From assembly GCA_050011195.1 (NCBI GenBank), contig JBEKJO010000004.1, positions 1-64,000 of the forward strand: a stretch of 64,000 bases of DNA, read 5' to 3'. Positions 24,381 to 32,838 of this stretch are shown here, piece by piece. The notes below the pieces were generated by a model. It ran no database searches. It was not told the DNA's origin and saw only the letters and a program-made list of their open reading frames with translations. The position numbers and the translations under genes are program-made. The first letter of the stretch is position 1; each line of letters begins with the position of its first letter. Source of the DNA: PALSA-1440 sp050011195 (lineage in GTDB: Bacteria > Verrucomicrobiota > Verrucomicrobiia > Limisphaerales > UBA8199).

Positions 24381-25814
24381 ATGAAACTTACTTTGAACCG
24401 CCGCTCGTTTCTCAAGCGCACCGCGCTGGCCGCCGGCGCCTTGTCCGCCGGACGCCTCCTTCCGGTCCCCAATCTCCTCGCTGCTCCGGCCCCGGGCGGC
24501 AAGCTCAACTGCGTCCAGATCGGCTGCGGCAACCGCGGCATGGCTCACCTCGAATGGCTGGTGACCCAAAGCAAGGACAACCTGGTGGCCATCGTGGACG
24601 CGGACGAGAAGAGACACGCGAAGGTGAAGAAGTGGCTGGCGAGCAAGGAGCAGGACCCGGCCAGACTCCAAGTCTTCACGGATTACCGCGTGATGTTCGA
24701 CAAGATCGGCCAGCAGATTGACGCGGTCTTCATTGCCACGCCCAATCATCATCACGCGCTGCCCGCCATGATCGCGCTGCAACTGGGCAAAGCCGTGTTT
24801 TGCGAAAAGCCGCTCTCCCACGACATTGCCGAGGCCCGCAAGCTGCGCGCCCTGGCCCGCCAGGCCAAGGCCCCCACCCAAATGGGCAACCAGGGCCATT
24901 GCGAAGACGGCTACCGCCGGCTCTGTGAATTTGTCTGGGCCGGCGTGGTGGGCAACATCACGGAGACCCATAGCTGGACCGACCGCGCCAATGGCGGCGT
25001 CGGGCCGCGTCCGCCCTCGCTGCCGGTGCCGGCCGGTTTGCATTGGGACAACTGGATCGGCCCCGCCCCCTACCGCGAATACCACACCGACCTGCACCCG
25101 CACGAGTGGCATGGCTGGTATGACTTCGGCAACGGGTCCATCGGCAACATGGGCTGTCACGTGCTGGACGGGGTGTTTTGGGCGCTCAAGATAGATCATC
25201 CAACCGGCGTCGAAGCCGAGGAAATACGCGGCGGCAGCAGTGAACGCTATCCGACCGGCAGCCGTATTCGCTGGGATATTCCCGCGCGCGGCGGCATGCC
25301 GCCGGCAAAGGTTTATTGGTATGAAGGCTTCAACAAAGACGCCACCGGTAATGCCAGCGGAAGGCTTAAGGCCGCCCAGGGCAAAGACAGGAATCTTCCC
25401 CCGCTTCTGGCGGAGCTGCAAAAGCAGTATCCCGACGAAGAAATGGACCAGCCCGACAGTGGAACGCTTTACGTCGGCGAAAAGGGCGTCCTCTATACCG
25501 GCACCTATGGCGGCAAAATGCACATCCTCCCCCTGGAAAAGATGCAGCAGATGACCCAGCCGCCCCGGACCCTGCCGCGCCCCAAGAACATCATGGCCGA
25601 TTTCCTCGACGCCTGCCGGGAAGGCAAGACCGAGACGGCCGCAAGTTTCGACTACGGCGCTCAGTTGACTGAATTCACCCTGCTCGGCAACTTGGCCCAA
25701 CATGCCGGCGTGGGGAAAAAGGTGGAATGGGACGGGCTTAACATGAAGGTCACCAACCGCCCCGAACTCAACGAGTGGCTGCAGCGCCCGTATCGCAAAG
25801 GTTGGCCGGTCTGA
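24381..25814 (+). CDS. TAT-exported Gfo/Idh/MocA family oxidoreductase
   Basis: The 477-residue protein starts with a twin-arginine signal (NRRSFLKRTALAAGAL). The NAD(P)-binding domain follows, with GCGNRGMAHLEWL and AIVDADEKRHAKVK, then CEKPLSHDIAEARKL. These enzymes oxidise, reduce or isomerise sugars or inositols. Exported forms are numerous in Verrucomicrobiota and Planctomycetota. The ATG at 24381 is chosen because it gives the TAT peptide. It appears monocistronic. Confidence 0.9.
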   Translation: MKLTLNRRSFLKRTALAAGALSAGRLLPVPNLLAAPAPGGKLNCVQIGCGNRGMAHLEWLVTQSKDNLVAIVDADEKRHAKVKKWLASKEQDPARLQVFTDYRVMFDKIGQQIDAVFIATPNHHHALPAMIALQLGKAVFCEKPLSHDIAEARKLRALARQAKAPTQMGNQGHCEDGYRRLCEFVWAGVVGNITETHSWTDRANGGVGPRPPSLPVPAGLHWDNWIGPAPYREYHTDLHPHEWHGWYDFGNGSIGNMGCHVLDGVFWALKIDHPTGVEAEEIRGGSSERYPTGSRIRWDIPARGGMPPAKVYWYEGFNKDATGNASGRLKAAQGKDRNLPPLLAELQKQYPDEEMDQPDSGTLYVGEKGVLYTGTYGGKMHILPLEKMQQMTQPPRTLPRPKNIMADFLDACREGKTETAASFDYGAQLTEFTLLGNLAQHAGVGKKVEWDGLNMKVTNRPELNEWLQRPYRKGWPV

Positions 25815-25872
25815 TCGTTGTAACTCGTTTAACCTTTGCTTGCGGCTTTCCCGCGCTGCGCTATCTTCCTCC

Positions 25873-26511
25873 ATGAACCCGGTGAAACCGATGGCTGGGC
25901 TGATCCTGGGCCCCGCGCTGGCGGTGGCCGCGCTGGCTGGCTGCGCGCGGGCTGAGTCGCAGACCGCCGTGACCAATCAGCCCGTCGCTTCACGCCCGTT
26001 TACCAATGCCGCTATGGACAAATTCCAAAAGCCCCCCGCCAGAGAGCTGAAGCAGAAGCTGACGCCGATGCAGTTTGAGGTCACGCAACATGCCGCGACC
26101 GAGCCGCCCTTCCGAAACGAGTTTTGGGACAGCCATAGACCGGGCATCTATGTGGATGTCGTGTCCGGCGAGCCATTGTTCAGTTCGCTGGACAAATTCG
26201 ACTCGGGCTGCGGTTGGCCGAGTTTCTCGCGGCCGCTGGCGAGCAAGGAAGTCGTCGAGCGCGCTGACCATTCCCTCGGCGTCGAGCGAACAGAGGTGCG
26301 GTCCAGCGTTGCGGATTCGCACCTCGGCCACGTCTTCAACGACGGCCCCGGCCCGACCGGCCTCCGGTACTGCATCAACTCCGCCTCGCTGCGGTTCGTC
26401 CCCGTCGAGCAAATGGAGCAAGCGGGCTACGGCGCCTATCTTGAACCCTTCATCAAAGCGGGGCTGTACCAGCCCAAAGGCACTAAAGGGGCTGAAGCGC
26501 CGAAGCGATAG
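25873..26511 (+). CDS. msrB: Peptide-methionine (R)-S-oxide reductase, lipoprotein form
   Basis: The 212-residue MsrB domain protein repairs R-methionine sulfoxide in exported proteins. It has a lipoprotein signal with lipobox LAGC (Cys24), the CGWPSF motif at 113-118 and GHVFNDGPGPTGLRYCINS with catalytic Cys167. The zinc-binding CxxC pairs of many MsrB proteins are not seen. The lipobox puts it at the cell envelope. The ATG at 25873 is chosen for the signal. Confidence 0.92.
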   Translation: MNPVKPMAGLILGPALAVAALAGCARAESQTAVTNQPVASRPFTNAAMDKFQKPPARELKQKLTPMQFEVTQHAATEPPFRNEFWDSHRPGIYVDVVSGEPLFSSLDKFDSGCGWPSFSRPLASKEVVERADHSLGVERTEVRSSVADSHLGHVFNDGPGPTGLRYCINSASLRFVPVEQMEQAGYGAYLEPFIKAGLYQPKGTKGAEAPKR

Positions 26512-26534
26512 AACCAGGGCGAAATCCACAAACT

Positions 26535-26564
26535 GTAGCCGCTGGCGGCAGTCGGCGCTGATAT
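26535..26564. repeat. Palindromic element family B, single copy
   Basis: GTAGCCGCTGGCGGCAGTCG plus GCGCTGATAT matches the left half of the element at 58507-58580. Confidence 0.7.
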
Positions 26565-26611
26565 CCGCCCTAATGTTAAGAACTTTCTTGCATTTTTCTT
26601 GCATTTTTCTC

Positions 26612-26640
26612 TTGCAGGCGGGTTCCAACCAGCGTAAATT
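26612..26640 (+). promoter_or_regulatory. Candidate promoter of the pseudopilin gene
   Basis: TTGCAG at 26612-26617 and TAAATT at 26635-26640 are spaced 17 bases. Upstream, CTTGCATTTTT is repeated twice (about 26588-26610), which could be a regulator site. Confidence 0.4.
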
Positions 26641-26703
26641 ACTGCGAAAAATAGTGTCACAAACAGCCCCGGCCCGCGCCGGGAAGCGGAATTGAGTCAT
26701 ATT

Positions 26704-27525
26704 ATGAACGTGTCAAAAGTGAACTTTTTCACCAATCGGAGGTTCTCGCGCGCCTTTACCCTGATCGAACTTCTCGTCGTTATCGCCATTATTGCCATTC
26801 TGGCCGCCCTGTTGCTGCCGGCGCTCGCCAAAGCCAAGGCGAAGGCCCAAGACATCACCTGCTTGAGCAACATGAAGCAGTGGAGCCTGGGCTTTAAAAT
26901 GTATGCCGACGACAACGGCGATCTGGTGCCCGAGGAGGGCAATACCAGCCTCTCTATCGCCGACCCGAAAAACGCGGATACTTGGTATAACACAGTCGCC
27001 CAATACATCAAGCAATCCGCTTTGGTTGATCTTTACAAGGCGACCCCGGCGAACCCGCCGCTGCCCGGCACCAAGTCAATTTTCTCCTGCCCCGTCACCC
27101 CGCCTGTAGCCAACCCGCCCTACACCACCCCACTACCGACGATCGCGTTCGCGTTCTTCATGTACGCCGAGAACTCGTGCATCTGTATTGACCTGCCATC
27201 TAGCGGAATAAGGCCTCCCGGGGCTAATACGAAGGTCAGCCAGGTCCCCAGGCCCTCGGACACTATCTTTGTGGCCCCGCAAAACACCCTCACCGCCACG
27301 GCTCCGTCTGAGTCCGTCACCAACGGCAAATACTGCGTCGGGCGCCACGATGGTGGCACCCGGGGCGAGTTCGGCATGGTTGACGGCAGCGCCCGGTCCG
27401 TCAGAACCAACGATTTCGCCCGCACGGGGGATAACTACTATTCGGCCTCGGCAGAGTGGTCCACCCCCCAAGTGATTTACTGGTATCCGTCGCCGACCAC
27501 GCCCAACAGCCTCTCCGGGGACTGA
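26704..27525 (+). CDS. Type II secretion/type IV pilin-like pseudopilin
   Basis: The 273-residue protein has a prepilin peptidase site and hydrophobic helix (AFTLIELLVVIAIIAILAAL, positions 17-36). The KAKAKAQDITCLSNMKQWSL segment and C-terminal GRHDGGTRGEFGMVDGSAR are also present. This is the very abundant verrucomicrobial/planctomycete pseudopilin type (DUF1559-like organisation). The ATG at 26704 is preferred over a TTG at 26692. No secretion machinery genes are adjacent, so it is one of many dispersed copies. Confidence 0.9.
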   Translation: MNVSKVNFFTNRRFSRAFTLIELLVVIAIIAILAALLLPALAKAKAKAQDITCLSNMKQWSLGFKMYADDNGDLVPEEGNTSLSIADPKNADTWYNTVAQYIKQSALVDLYKATPANPPLPGTKSIFSCPVTPPVANPPYTTPLPTIAFAFFMYAENSCICIDLPSSGIRPPGANTKVSQVPRPSDTIFVAPQNTLTATAPSESVTNGKYCVGRHDGGTRGEFGMVDGSARSVRTNDFARTGDNYYSASAEWSTPQVIYWYPSPTTPNSLSGD

Positions 27526-27594
27526 GCCCATAGCACAGATGAGCCTGTGCGCCCAACCCCTCCATTCCGTCACCCAATTGTCACAAGATTTCGC

Positions 27595-27622
27595 TTGCAC
27601 TGGAATTTATTCGGCCCATAAT
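27595..27622 (+). promoter_or_regulatory. Candidate promoter of the secreted protein gene
   Basis: TTGCAC at 27595-27600 and CATAAT at 27617-27622 are separated by 16 bases, giving a leader of about 105 bases. Confidence 0.45.
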
Positions 27623-27732
27623 CGCCACAACCGGGCTGGCCGGTGTAAATTTGCCGAAAGCACATAAATCTGCCTGATAGACCTGACAACTGCCCACAAT
27701 CCAAACAAAACATCAAACATCCAAATCCTCCT

Positions 27733-30036
27733 ATGAAAAAGACACTCATCGTTCTCACCATCCTCGCCAGCGCCCTCACCGGCGCTCAGGCAGGCATCAT
27801 CCTCAGCGATAACTTCAGTTATGATAATGGCCTCGATACCAATTCCTCGGGCTACTTCGCCGATATTATCGGCGCCCCCGGCTCGACGTGGAATCCGAAC
27901 TCCGGCTCCACGACGATGCAGGTGACCCCCACCAACACACTCTTCATCACCGCGACCCGGTCGCAGGACATCTACCACCGCTGGCAGACCGGCCCGGTCT
28001 ATTACGCGTCTAATTCGGCGTCCGTCCTGTATTCCAGTTACACGCTTAATTGCACCTATTTGCCCACCTGGAACGGGACTTACTTCTCCCACTTCGCCGG
28101 GACGAATGTTTATACCAGCAGCACCTCGACCATCACCGGCCACCGTTGCCGGGTCTGGAACAGTCTCACCAATTATACCGCCGGAGGCCTGGCCCCCGGC
28201 GCCAACCAATACTATCTGAGCATTATCAACGCGGCGGAAACTGGCGAGAACCCCGTTACCTGGCCCACTCCTTTGAACACGAACACCACCTACACGGTCG
28301 TCACCAAATACGTGGTTGCCACCGGTCAGTCCACCCTTTGGATCAATCCCACCAACGAGACCGATCCCAACGTCACGGATACGACCCCGCTTCCGTATGA
28401 CTGGACGCTGAACACGTTCCTTAACCAGCAAGAACCTATCAACGGCCCGGTCAACGTCATGTGCTACGATTTCCGCCAGAACAGCGGCGAGGGGGATGAG
28501 GTCATTGGCAACCTGAGAGTCGGCACCCAGTTTACCGACGTGGCCGGACCCCACACCCCGCCGACGATGACCGTGCCGGTCAACACGAATACCCCGGCGA
28601 ACACCCCCATCGGCCCGCTCGCCTTTACCGTTCAGTCGGGCTGGACGCCGGCCACGAACCTCACCGTCAACGCCACCTCTTCCAACACCAATTTGGTGGC
28701 CAACAGCAATATCGTGTTGGCCTTGGCCGTCGGCGATACGGGCGGGACGAACCGCACCATCACCATCACCCCGACAACCGGCCAACAAGGGTTTACCACC
28801 ATCTCCCTGGTCGCGTATGACGGCTACAATAACACGACCAACTCCTTCCTCCTGACGGTCGGCGCCCCCTCCATCGCCGCCATCCCGAACCAAATCACCA
28901 GCCGCAACACCGCCACGCCGACGATTGTTTTCGCGGTGGGTGATACCGAGGGCGACCCGTTGACTCTCACCGTAACCTCCTCGAACCCGGCCCTGGTCCC
29001 GACGAGCAACATCACCCTCGGCGTGGCCGTCGCCGGTTCCAGCAGCAACGTGGTCGTCAGGCCGGTGTCTGGCACGAACGGCGCCACCACCATCACGATC
29101 AGCGTCAGCGATACTCACAACACCAACAGCACCAGCTTCGCCGTCACGGTCACTCCGCCGCCTTTGGGGCTGGTGTTCAATGAGAACTTTGCCTATACTG
29201 ATTTTTCCGGTGGTCTTGCCAACGGTCTATATGGCGCCGCCGGCGGAAGCGGTTACGGTTGGAGCCAGGTTGCCGGCGCCGATCTCTACTCGATCCAGGT
29301 GACCAACGGCTTTGCCTATTTGTTTTACACCAACGACGAAAGCCTGGGCGCGTCGTTGACCAATGCTGGTGTGTATGGCGTTGTGTATGACGGCAGCCAG
29401 GGTTATGTCTTTTACACCAGCTTCACTGTGGATTGCACACTCCTGCCAACCTATTACGGCAGCTACTTCTTCCACCTCAGCACCAATGCCACGGACACCA
29501 CCAATTTCCGCGACCGCATCTTTGACGACACGGAGAACGCGGCGACTGGAATGTACCGCTTCGGCATCGCGAACGCCTCCACTGCCTGGGTCCAGCAGTT
29601 CCCCCGCGACCTGATGACCAACACGACCTATGCCGTCGTCACGCGCTACAACGCGGCCACGGGCGACAGCACCCTCTGGGTCAACCCCGTTAATGAGCAG
29701 AGCGCCAGCGTGACCGCCTCCGATGCCCCGCAAAGCTCCCTCATCGGCGGCGTCGCCCTGCGGCAGCCAGGCGACTATTATATTGGCGACCTCACCATCG
29801 GCCCGATGAAGGTCGGCACCGCCTTCAGCGACGTGTGGACCGCTCCGGCTCCACCAACGATCGTCCTGCAGAATCTCGGCGGCTCTATCAGTTTGAGCTG
29901 GACTGATCCCTCCGGCTTGTTCGTGCTGCAGTCGGCGCCGAGTGCGACCGGGCCTTATGCGGATATCCCGAACTTCACCAACCCGTATACCACAAGCGTC
30001 GGGGGAGGCTCCCAGTATTTCCGGTTGAGATACTAA
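27733..30036 (+). CDS. Large secreted protein with duplicated domain and Ig-like repeats
   Basis: The 767-residue product has a clear signal peptide (MKKTLIVLTILASALTGAQA). Two copies of a jelly-roll-like domain follow: NFSYDNGLDTNS at about 28 and NFAYTDFSGGLANG at about 485, each with TTYTVVTKYV/TTYAVVTRYN and TLWVNPVNE. Between them are two Ig-like repeats (SSNPALVPTSNITLGVAV). It ends in a short module finishing QYFRLRY, shared with other secreted proteins here. It is Thr/Asn-rich and probably surface-exposed. Function is unknown. Confidence 0.75.
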   Translation: MKKTLIVLTILASALTGAQAGIILSDNFSYDNGLDTNSSGYFADIIGAPGSTWNPNSGSTTMQVTPTNTLFITATRSQDIYHRWQTGPVYYASNSASVLYSSYTLNCTYLPTWNGTYFSHFAGTNVYTSSTSTITGHRCRVWNSLTNYTAGGLAPGANQYYLSIINAAETGENPVTWPTPLNTNTTYTVVTKYVVATGQSTLWINPTNETDPNVTDTTPLPYDWTLNTFLNQQEPINGPVNVMCYDFRQNSGEGDEVIGNLRVGTQFTDVAGPHTPPTMTVPVNTNTPANTPIGPLAFTVQSGWTPATNLTVNATSSNTNLVANSNIVLALAVGDTGGTNRTITITPTTGQQGFTTISLVAYDGYNNTTNSFLLTVGAPSIAAIPNQITSRNTATPTIVFAVGDTEGDPLTLTVTSSNPALVPTSNITLGVAVAGSSSNVVVRPVSGTNGATTITISVSDTHNTNSTSFAVTVTPPPLGLVFNENFAYTDFSGGLANGLYGAAGGSGYGWSQVAGADLYSIQVTNGFAYLFYTNDESLGASLTNAGVYGVVYDGSQGYVFYTSFTVDCTLLPTYYGSYFFHLSTNATDTTNFRDRIFDDTENAATGMYRFGIANASTAWVQQFPRDLMTNTTYAVVTRYNAATGDSTLWVNPVNEQSASVTASDAPQSSLIGGVALRQPGDYYIGDLTIGPMKVGTAFSDVWTAPAPPTIVLQNLGGSISLSWTDPSGLFVLQSAPSATGPYADIPNFTNPYTTSVGGGSQYFRLRY

Positions 30037-30068
30037 GCCTGCCGTATACGAATTCCCTTTGAATCAAG

Positions 30069-30098
30069 AGGACGGCCTTCGGGCCGTCCTTTCTTTTT
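30069..30098 (+). terminator. Rho-independent terminator with UUCG tetraloop
   Basis: AGGACGGCC (30069-30077), loop TTCG and GGCCGTCCT (30082-30090) form a perfect 9-bp stem, followed by TTCTTTTT. It ends the large secreted-protein gene. Confidence 0.93.
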
Positions 30099-30136
30099 GG
30101 CTCGTTTTCCGGGGGAATCCCTGGTACACCTCTCAC

Positions 30137-30300
30137 CCGGATATTTCATGCTCCGCACGAAATGCCGATAGGCCGGAGCGCCGGTTTCCAAACCGGCTTA
30201 GCCTGGGCTCGTGCCAGAAAAGGACACGGATGATGAGTGCGGGCGCCATAAGCCGGTTTGGAAACCGGCGCTCCGGTCCCGCGGGTATGAAATATCCGCG
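30137..30300. repeat. Nested palindromic element, family C
   Basis: A perfect 28-base inverted repeat (30173-30200 and 30249-30276; core CCGGTTTCCAAACCGG is itself palindromic) lies inside an outer inverted pair. The outer pair is GGATATTTCAT near 30139 and ATGAAATATCC near 30288. The centre of about 48 bases is non-repetitive. Confidence 0.85.
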
Positions 30301-30339
30301 GCTGAGGGTAAGAAGGCCCGGCAATCACCGGCCCCGGAT

Positions 30340-32748
30340 ATGGCAGAGCACAATCCAAACAGGACACGTTCGAAGGCCGTTCAGCGGCCCGAATCGAACG
30401 CCCGCCCAACCCGCGGCGGCAGCCCGGTCGCTTCACTCGTGAAGTCGCCCTTCCGCCTGGTGCGCGAAGGAAACCCGACCGCGATCGCCATCCTGTTGTT
30501 CGCGCTCGTCGTCGGGACGTTCCTCCCGGCGCTGCGCCACGGCTTTGTCAGCTTTGATGACAATGTCTATGTCTATGAGAACGCCCGCGTGCAACAGGGC
30601 TTGAGCTGGGATAACCTTCGCTGGGCTTTCACAACCTTGGACGCGGGCTTCTGGCATCCGTTGACCTGGTTGTCACTCCTGCTGGACGGCCAACTGTTCG
30701 GCCTGCGCCCGGGCGGCTACCACTTGACCAGCCTGCTGCTCCATGCGGCGAACACCGTCCTGCTGTTCGTGCTGTTCCGCCGCATGACCGGCGCAACCTG
30801 GCGCAGCGCCTTGGTCGCCGCCTTGTTCGGCCTGCACCCGCTCCATGTCGAGCCGGTGGCGTGGGCCGCCGACCGCAAAGACCTTTTGTGTGCGCTGTTC
30901 TGGATGCTCGCGCTGCTGATGTACGTGAGATATGCGCAGACGGCAGAAGGAAGAAGGAAGAATGCAGAATGCAGAATCCAGAACGAAGCATCACGCATCA
31001 CGCATCAGGCATCACGCATCACGCATCACGCATCACGCATCACGCATCACCCATCGCGCTATTACGTCCTTGCCCTCCTCTTCTTCGCCTGCGGCCTGAT
31101 GAGCAAGACGATGGTGGTCACCCTCCCGTTGATCCTGCTCCTGCTCGATTACTGGCCGCTGGGCCGGCTTTCTTTCCCACCGCTCCACCACTCCACCACT
31201 CCACCACTCCGCTTGATCTGGGAGAAACTCCCCTTTCTCGCTGCCGCGTTCGTCTGCGGCCTGCTCACACTGCGCGCCGAGAAAGGCGTCGGCGCGCTCG
31301 CGACGGACGCTGCCCTCACGGGTTCGGAGCGCCTCGCCAACGCCGCTCTTTCGTACGTGCGTTACCTTGGCCAGACCGTCTGGCCCGGCGGTTTCGCGGT
31401 GTATTATCCCTATCCGGCGGAATTTTCGCTTTGGCCTGTGGTTGGCGCCGGGCTGTTGCTTCTGACAATCTCAGCGGTTCTGCTGTGGGCCGCCGCCCGG
31501 CGGCCTTGCCTGGCCTTTGGCTGGGTTTGGTATGTGGTCACGTTGCTGCCGGTGATTGGGTTGATCCAGGTCGGCAGTCACTCCCACGCCGATCGCTATG
31601 CTTACGTGCCCTTGATCGGGGTCTTCACGCTTCTGGTTTGGGGCGCCCACGAGCTGACCCGGCGCTGGCGTTACCAGGCTGTCATCTCGTCGGTGGCCGC
31701 TCTGCTGGTCATCAGCCTGTGCGTCGCGTTGTCCCGCCACCAACTCGGCTATTGGCAGGACAGTGAGACCCTTCTCCGACACGCCATCGCCGTCACCCAG
31801 GACAACGAACCCATGCACAATAACCTCGGGACCGTGCTGGTCGAGCAAGGGCGGCTGGACGAGGCCATCGGCCAGTTCCGCGAAGCCATAAGGCTGAATC
31901 CCGACAGCGCCGGCGTCCATGATAACCTCGGCGCCGCGCTGGCCAGGCAAGGGAAGCTGGCCGAGGCGGTCAGTCAATTGCGCGAAGCCATAAGGCTGGA
32001 TCCTGCCTGCGCCGACGCACATAATAACTTGGGGGCCGTGTTGGGCCGTCAGGGGCGACTGGACGAGGCCATCGGCCATTTGCAAACAGCGATAAAGCTG
32101 ACGCCCGGCGACGCCGGCGCGCATTGCAACTTGGGTGACGCCCTGGCCTCGACGGGGCGGTTGGACGAGGCGATCGGCCAATACCAGGAGGCCCTCAGAC
32201 TCAAACCCGACGACCCCGAGGCCCACTGCAACCTGGGCGTCGCTTTGGGCAGAAAAGGGCGCCTGGACGAAGCGATCTTTCATTTCCGAAGGGCGGTGCA
32301 GATCGAGCCCAAACTGGCCGTCGCCCACCATCGCCTCGCCAACCTTCTGCTCCAACGCGGCCAGTTGGATGACGCCCTCGCCCACTACCAGGCCGCGATC
32401 GACGCCCAACCCGGCAATGCGTACCCGCTCAACAACTTGGCTTGGGTGCTGGCGACGTGTCCGCAAATCTCCGTCCGCAACGGCGCCCGCGCGCTCGAAC
32501 TGGCCCAACAGGCCGAGCGCCTTTCTGGCGGCAGGAATCCGTCGATCCTGGGAACCCTCGCCGCGGCCTATGCCGAGACGGGGCGACTTCCTGAAGCAGT
32601 TGCGACTGCTCAGCGCGCTCTGGCGTTGGCCGCCGCCCAAACCAACCTCGCCGAGCTTAATCCCCTTCGGTCGCAAATCGAACTCTACCAGGCAGGTTCC
32701 CCCTTCCGCGACACCAGCCAAACGAACGTTGCGCCTTATCCGCAGTGA
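30340..32748 (+). CDS. TMTC-like protein O-mannosyltransferase with TPR repeats
   Basis: The 802-residue paralogue of the gene at 21787 has acidic loop FVSFDDNVYVYENARVQQG, FGLHPLHVEPVAWAADRKD, about ten membrane helices and then about nine TPRs. The start is taken as the ATG at 30340 (MAEHNPNRTRSK). Residues about 205-245 are encoded by stacked heptamer arrays (TGCAGAA and GCATCAC types), and a CCACCACT array encodes a second low-complexity loop. These low-complexity inserts fall in predicted loops, so the protein may still function. It probably O-mannosylates exported proteins. Confidence 0.8.
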   Translation: MAEHNPNRTRSKAVQRPESNARPTRGGSPVASLVKSPFRLVREGNPTAIAILLFALVVGTFLPALRHGFVSFDDNVYVYENARVQQGLSWDNLRWAFTTLDAGFWHPLTWLSLLLDGQLFGLRPGGYHLTSLLLHAANTVLLFVLFRRMTGATWRSALVAALFGLHPLHVEPVAWAADRKDLLCALFWMLALLMYVRYAQTAEGRRKNAECRIQNEASRITHQASRITHHASRITHHPSRYYVLALLFFACGLMSKTMVVTLPLILLLLDYWPLGRLSFPPLHHSTTPPLRLIWEKLPFLAAAFVCGLLTLRAEKGVGALATDAALTGSERLANAALSYVRYLGQTVWPGGFAVYYPYPAEFSLWPVVGAGLLLLTISAVLLWAAARRPCLAFGWVWYVVTLLPVIGLIQVGSHSHADRYAYVPLIGVFTLLVWGAHELTRRWRYQAVISSVAALLVISLCVALSRHQLGYWQDSETLLRHAIAVTQDNEPMHNNLGTVLVEQGRLDEAIGQFREAIRLNPDSAGVHDNLGAALARQGKLAEAVSQLREAIRLDPACADAHNNLGAVLGRQGRLDEAIGHLQTAIKLTPGDAGAHCNLGDALASTGRLDEAIGQYQEALRLKPDDPEAHCNLGVALGRKGRLDEAIFHFRRAVQIEPKLAVAHHRLANLLLQRGQLDDALAHYQAAIDAQPGNAYPLNNLAWVLATCPQISVRNGARALELAQQAERLSGGRNPSILGTLAAAYAETGRLPEAVATAQRALALAAAQTNLAELNPLRSQIELYQAGSPFRDTSQTNVAPYPQ
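30944..31056. repeat. Compound heptamer arrays inside the TMTC-like gene
   Basis: Units of GGAAGAA and TGCAGAA types (about 30946-30985) are followed by about ten GCATCAC units (30988-31056). All remain in frame, encoding repeats of ASRITHH. Confidence 0.88.
31181..31211. repeat. CCACCACT octamer array inside the TMTC-like gene
   Basis: Three to four copies of CCACCACT encode a FPPLHHSTTPPLR loop. Confidence 0.75.
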
Positions 32749-32838
32749 AGAAGAGCCTCACACCTCCTGACCCGTGCGGGGATTTTGTGGGATGTGAGGA
32801 ATTGAGATGGGCCGGTTTTGGCTGGCCGGGCGCGGCGG

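Larger units (their letters stand above)
30037..30339. other. Intergenic region: terminator plus nested palindrome
   Basis: It contains the UUCG-loop terminator and the family C nested palindrome, annotated separately. A frame open from 30211 into the next gene crosses the palindrome, but I regard that part as non-coding. Confidence 0.6.

Noticed and set aside
24219..25976. Minus-strand open frame of 585 codons opposite the Gfo/Idh/MocA gene
   Set aside because: No recognisable domain. The sense strand has a TAT signal and NAD-binding motifs.
30211..30339. Upstream extension of the TMTC-like gene to 30211
   Set aside because: The extension would translate the family C palindrome. ATG 30340 begins normal sequence.
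30986..31056. GCATCAC repeats as a possible CRISPR array
   Set aside because: Units are 7 bases with no spacers, lie inside a gene, and no cas genes are present.
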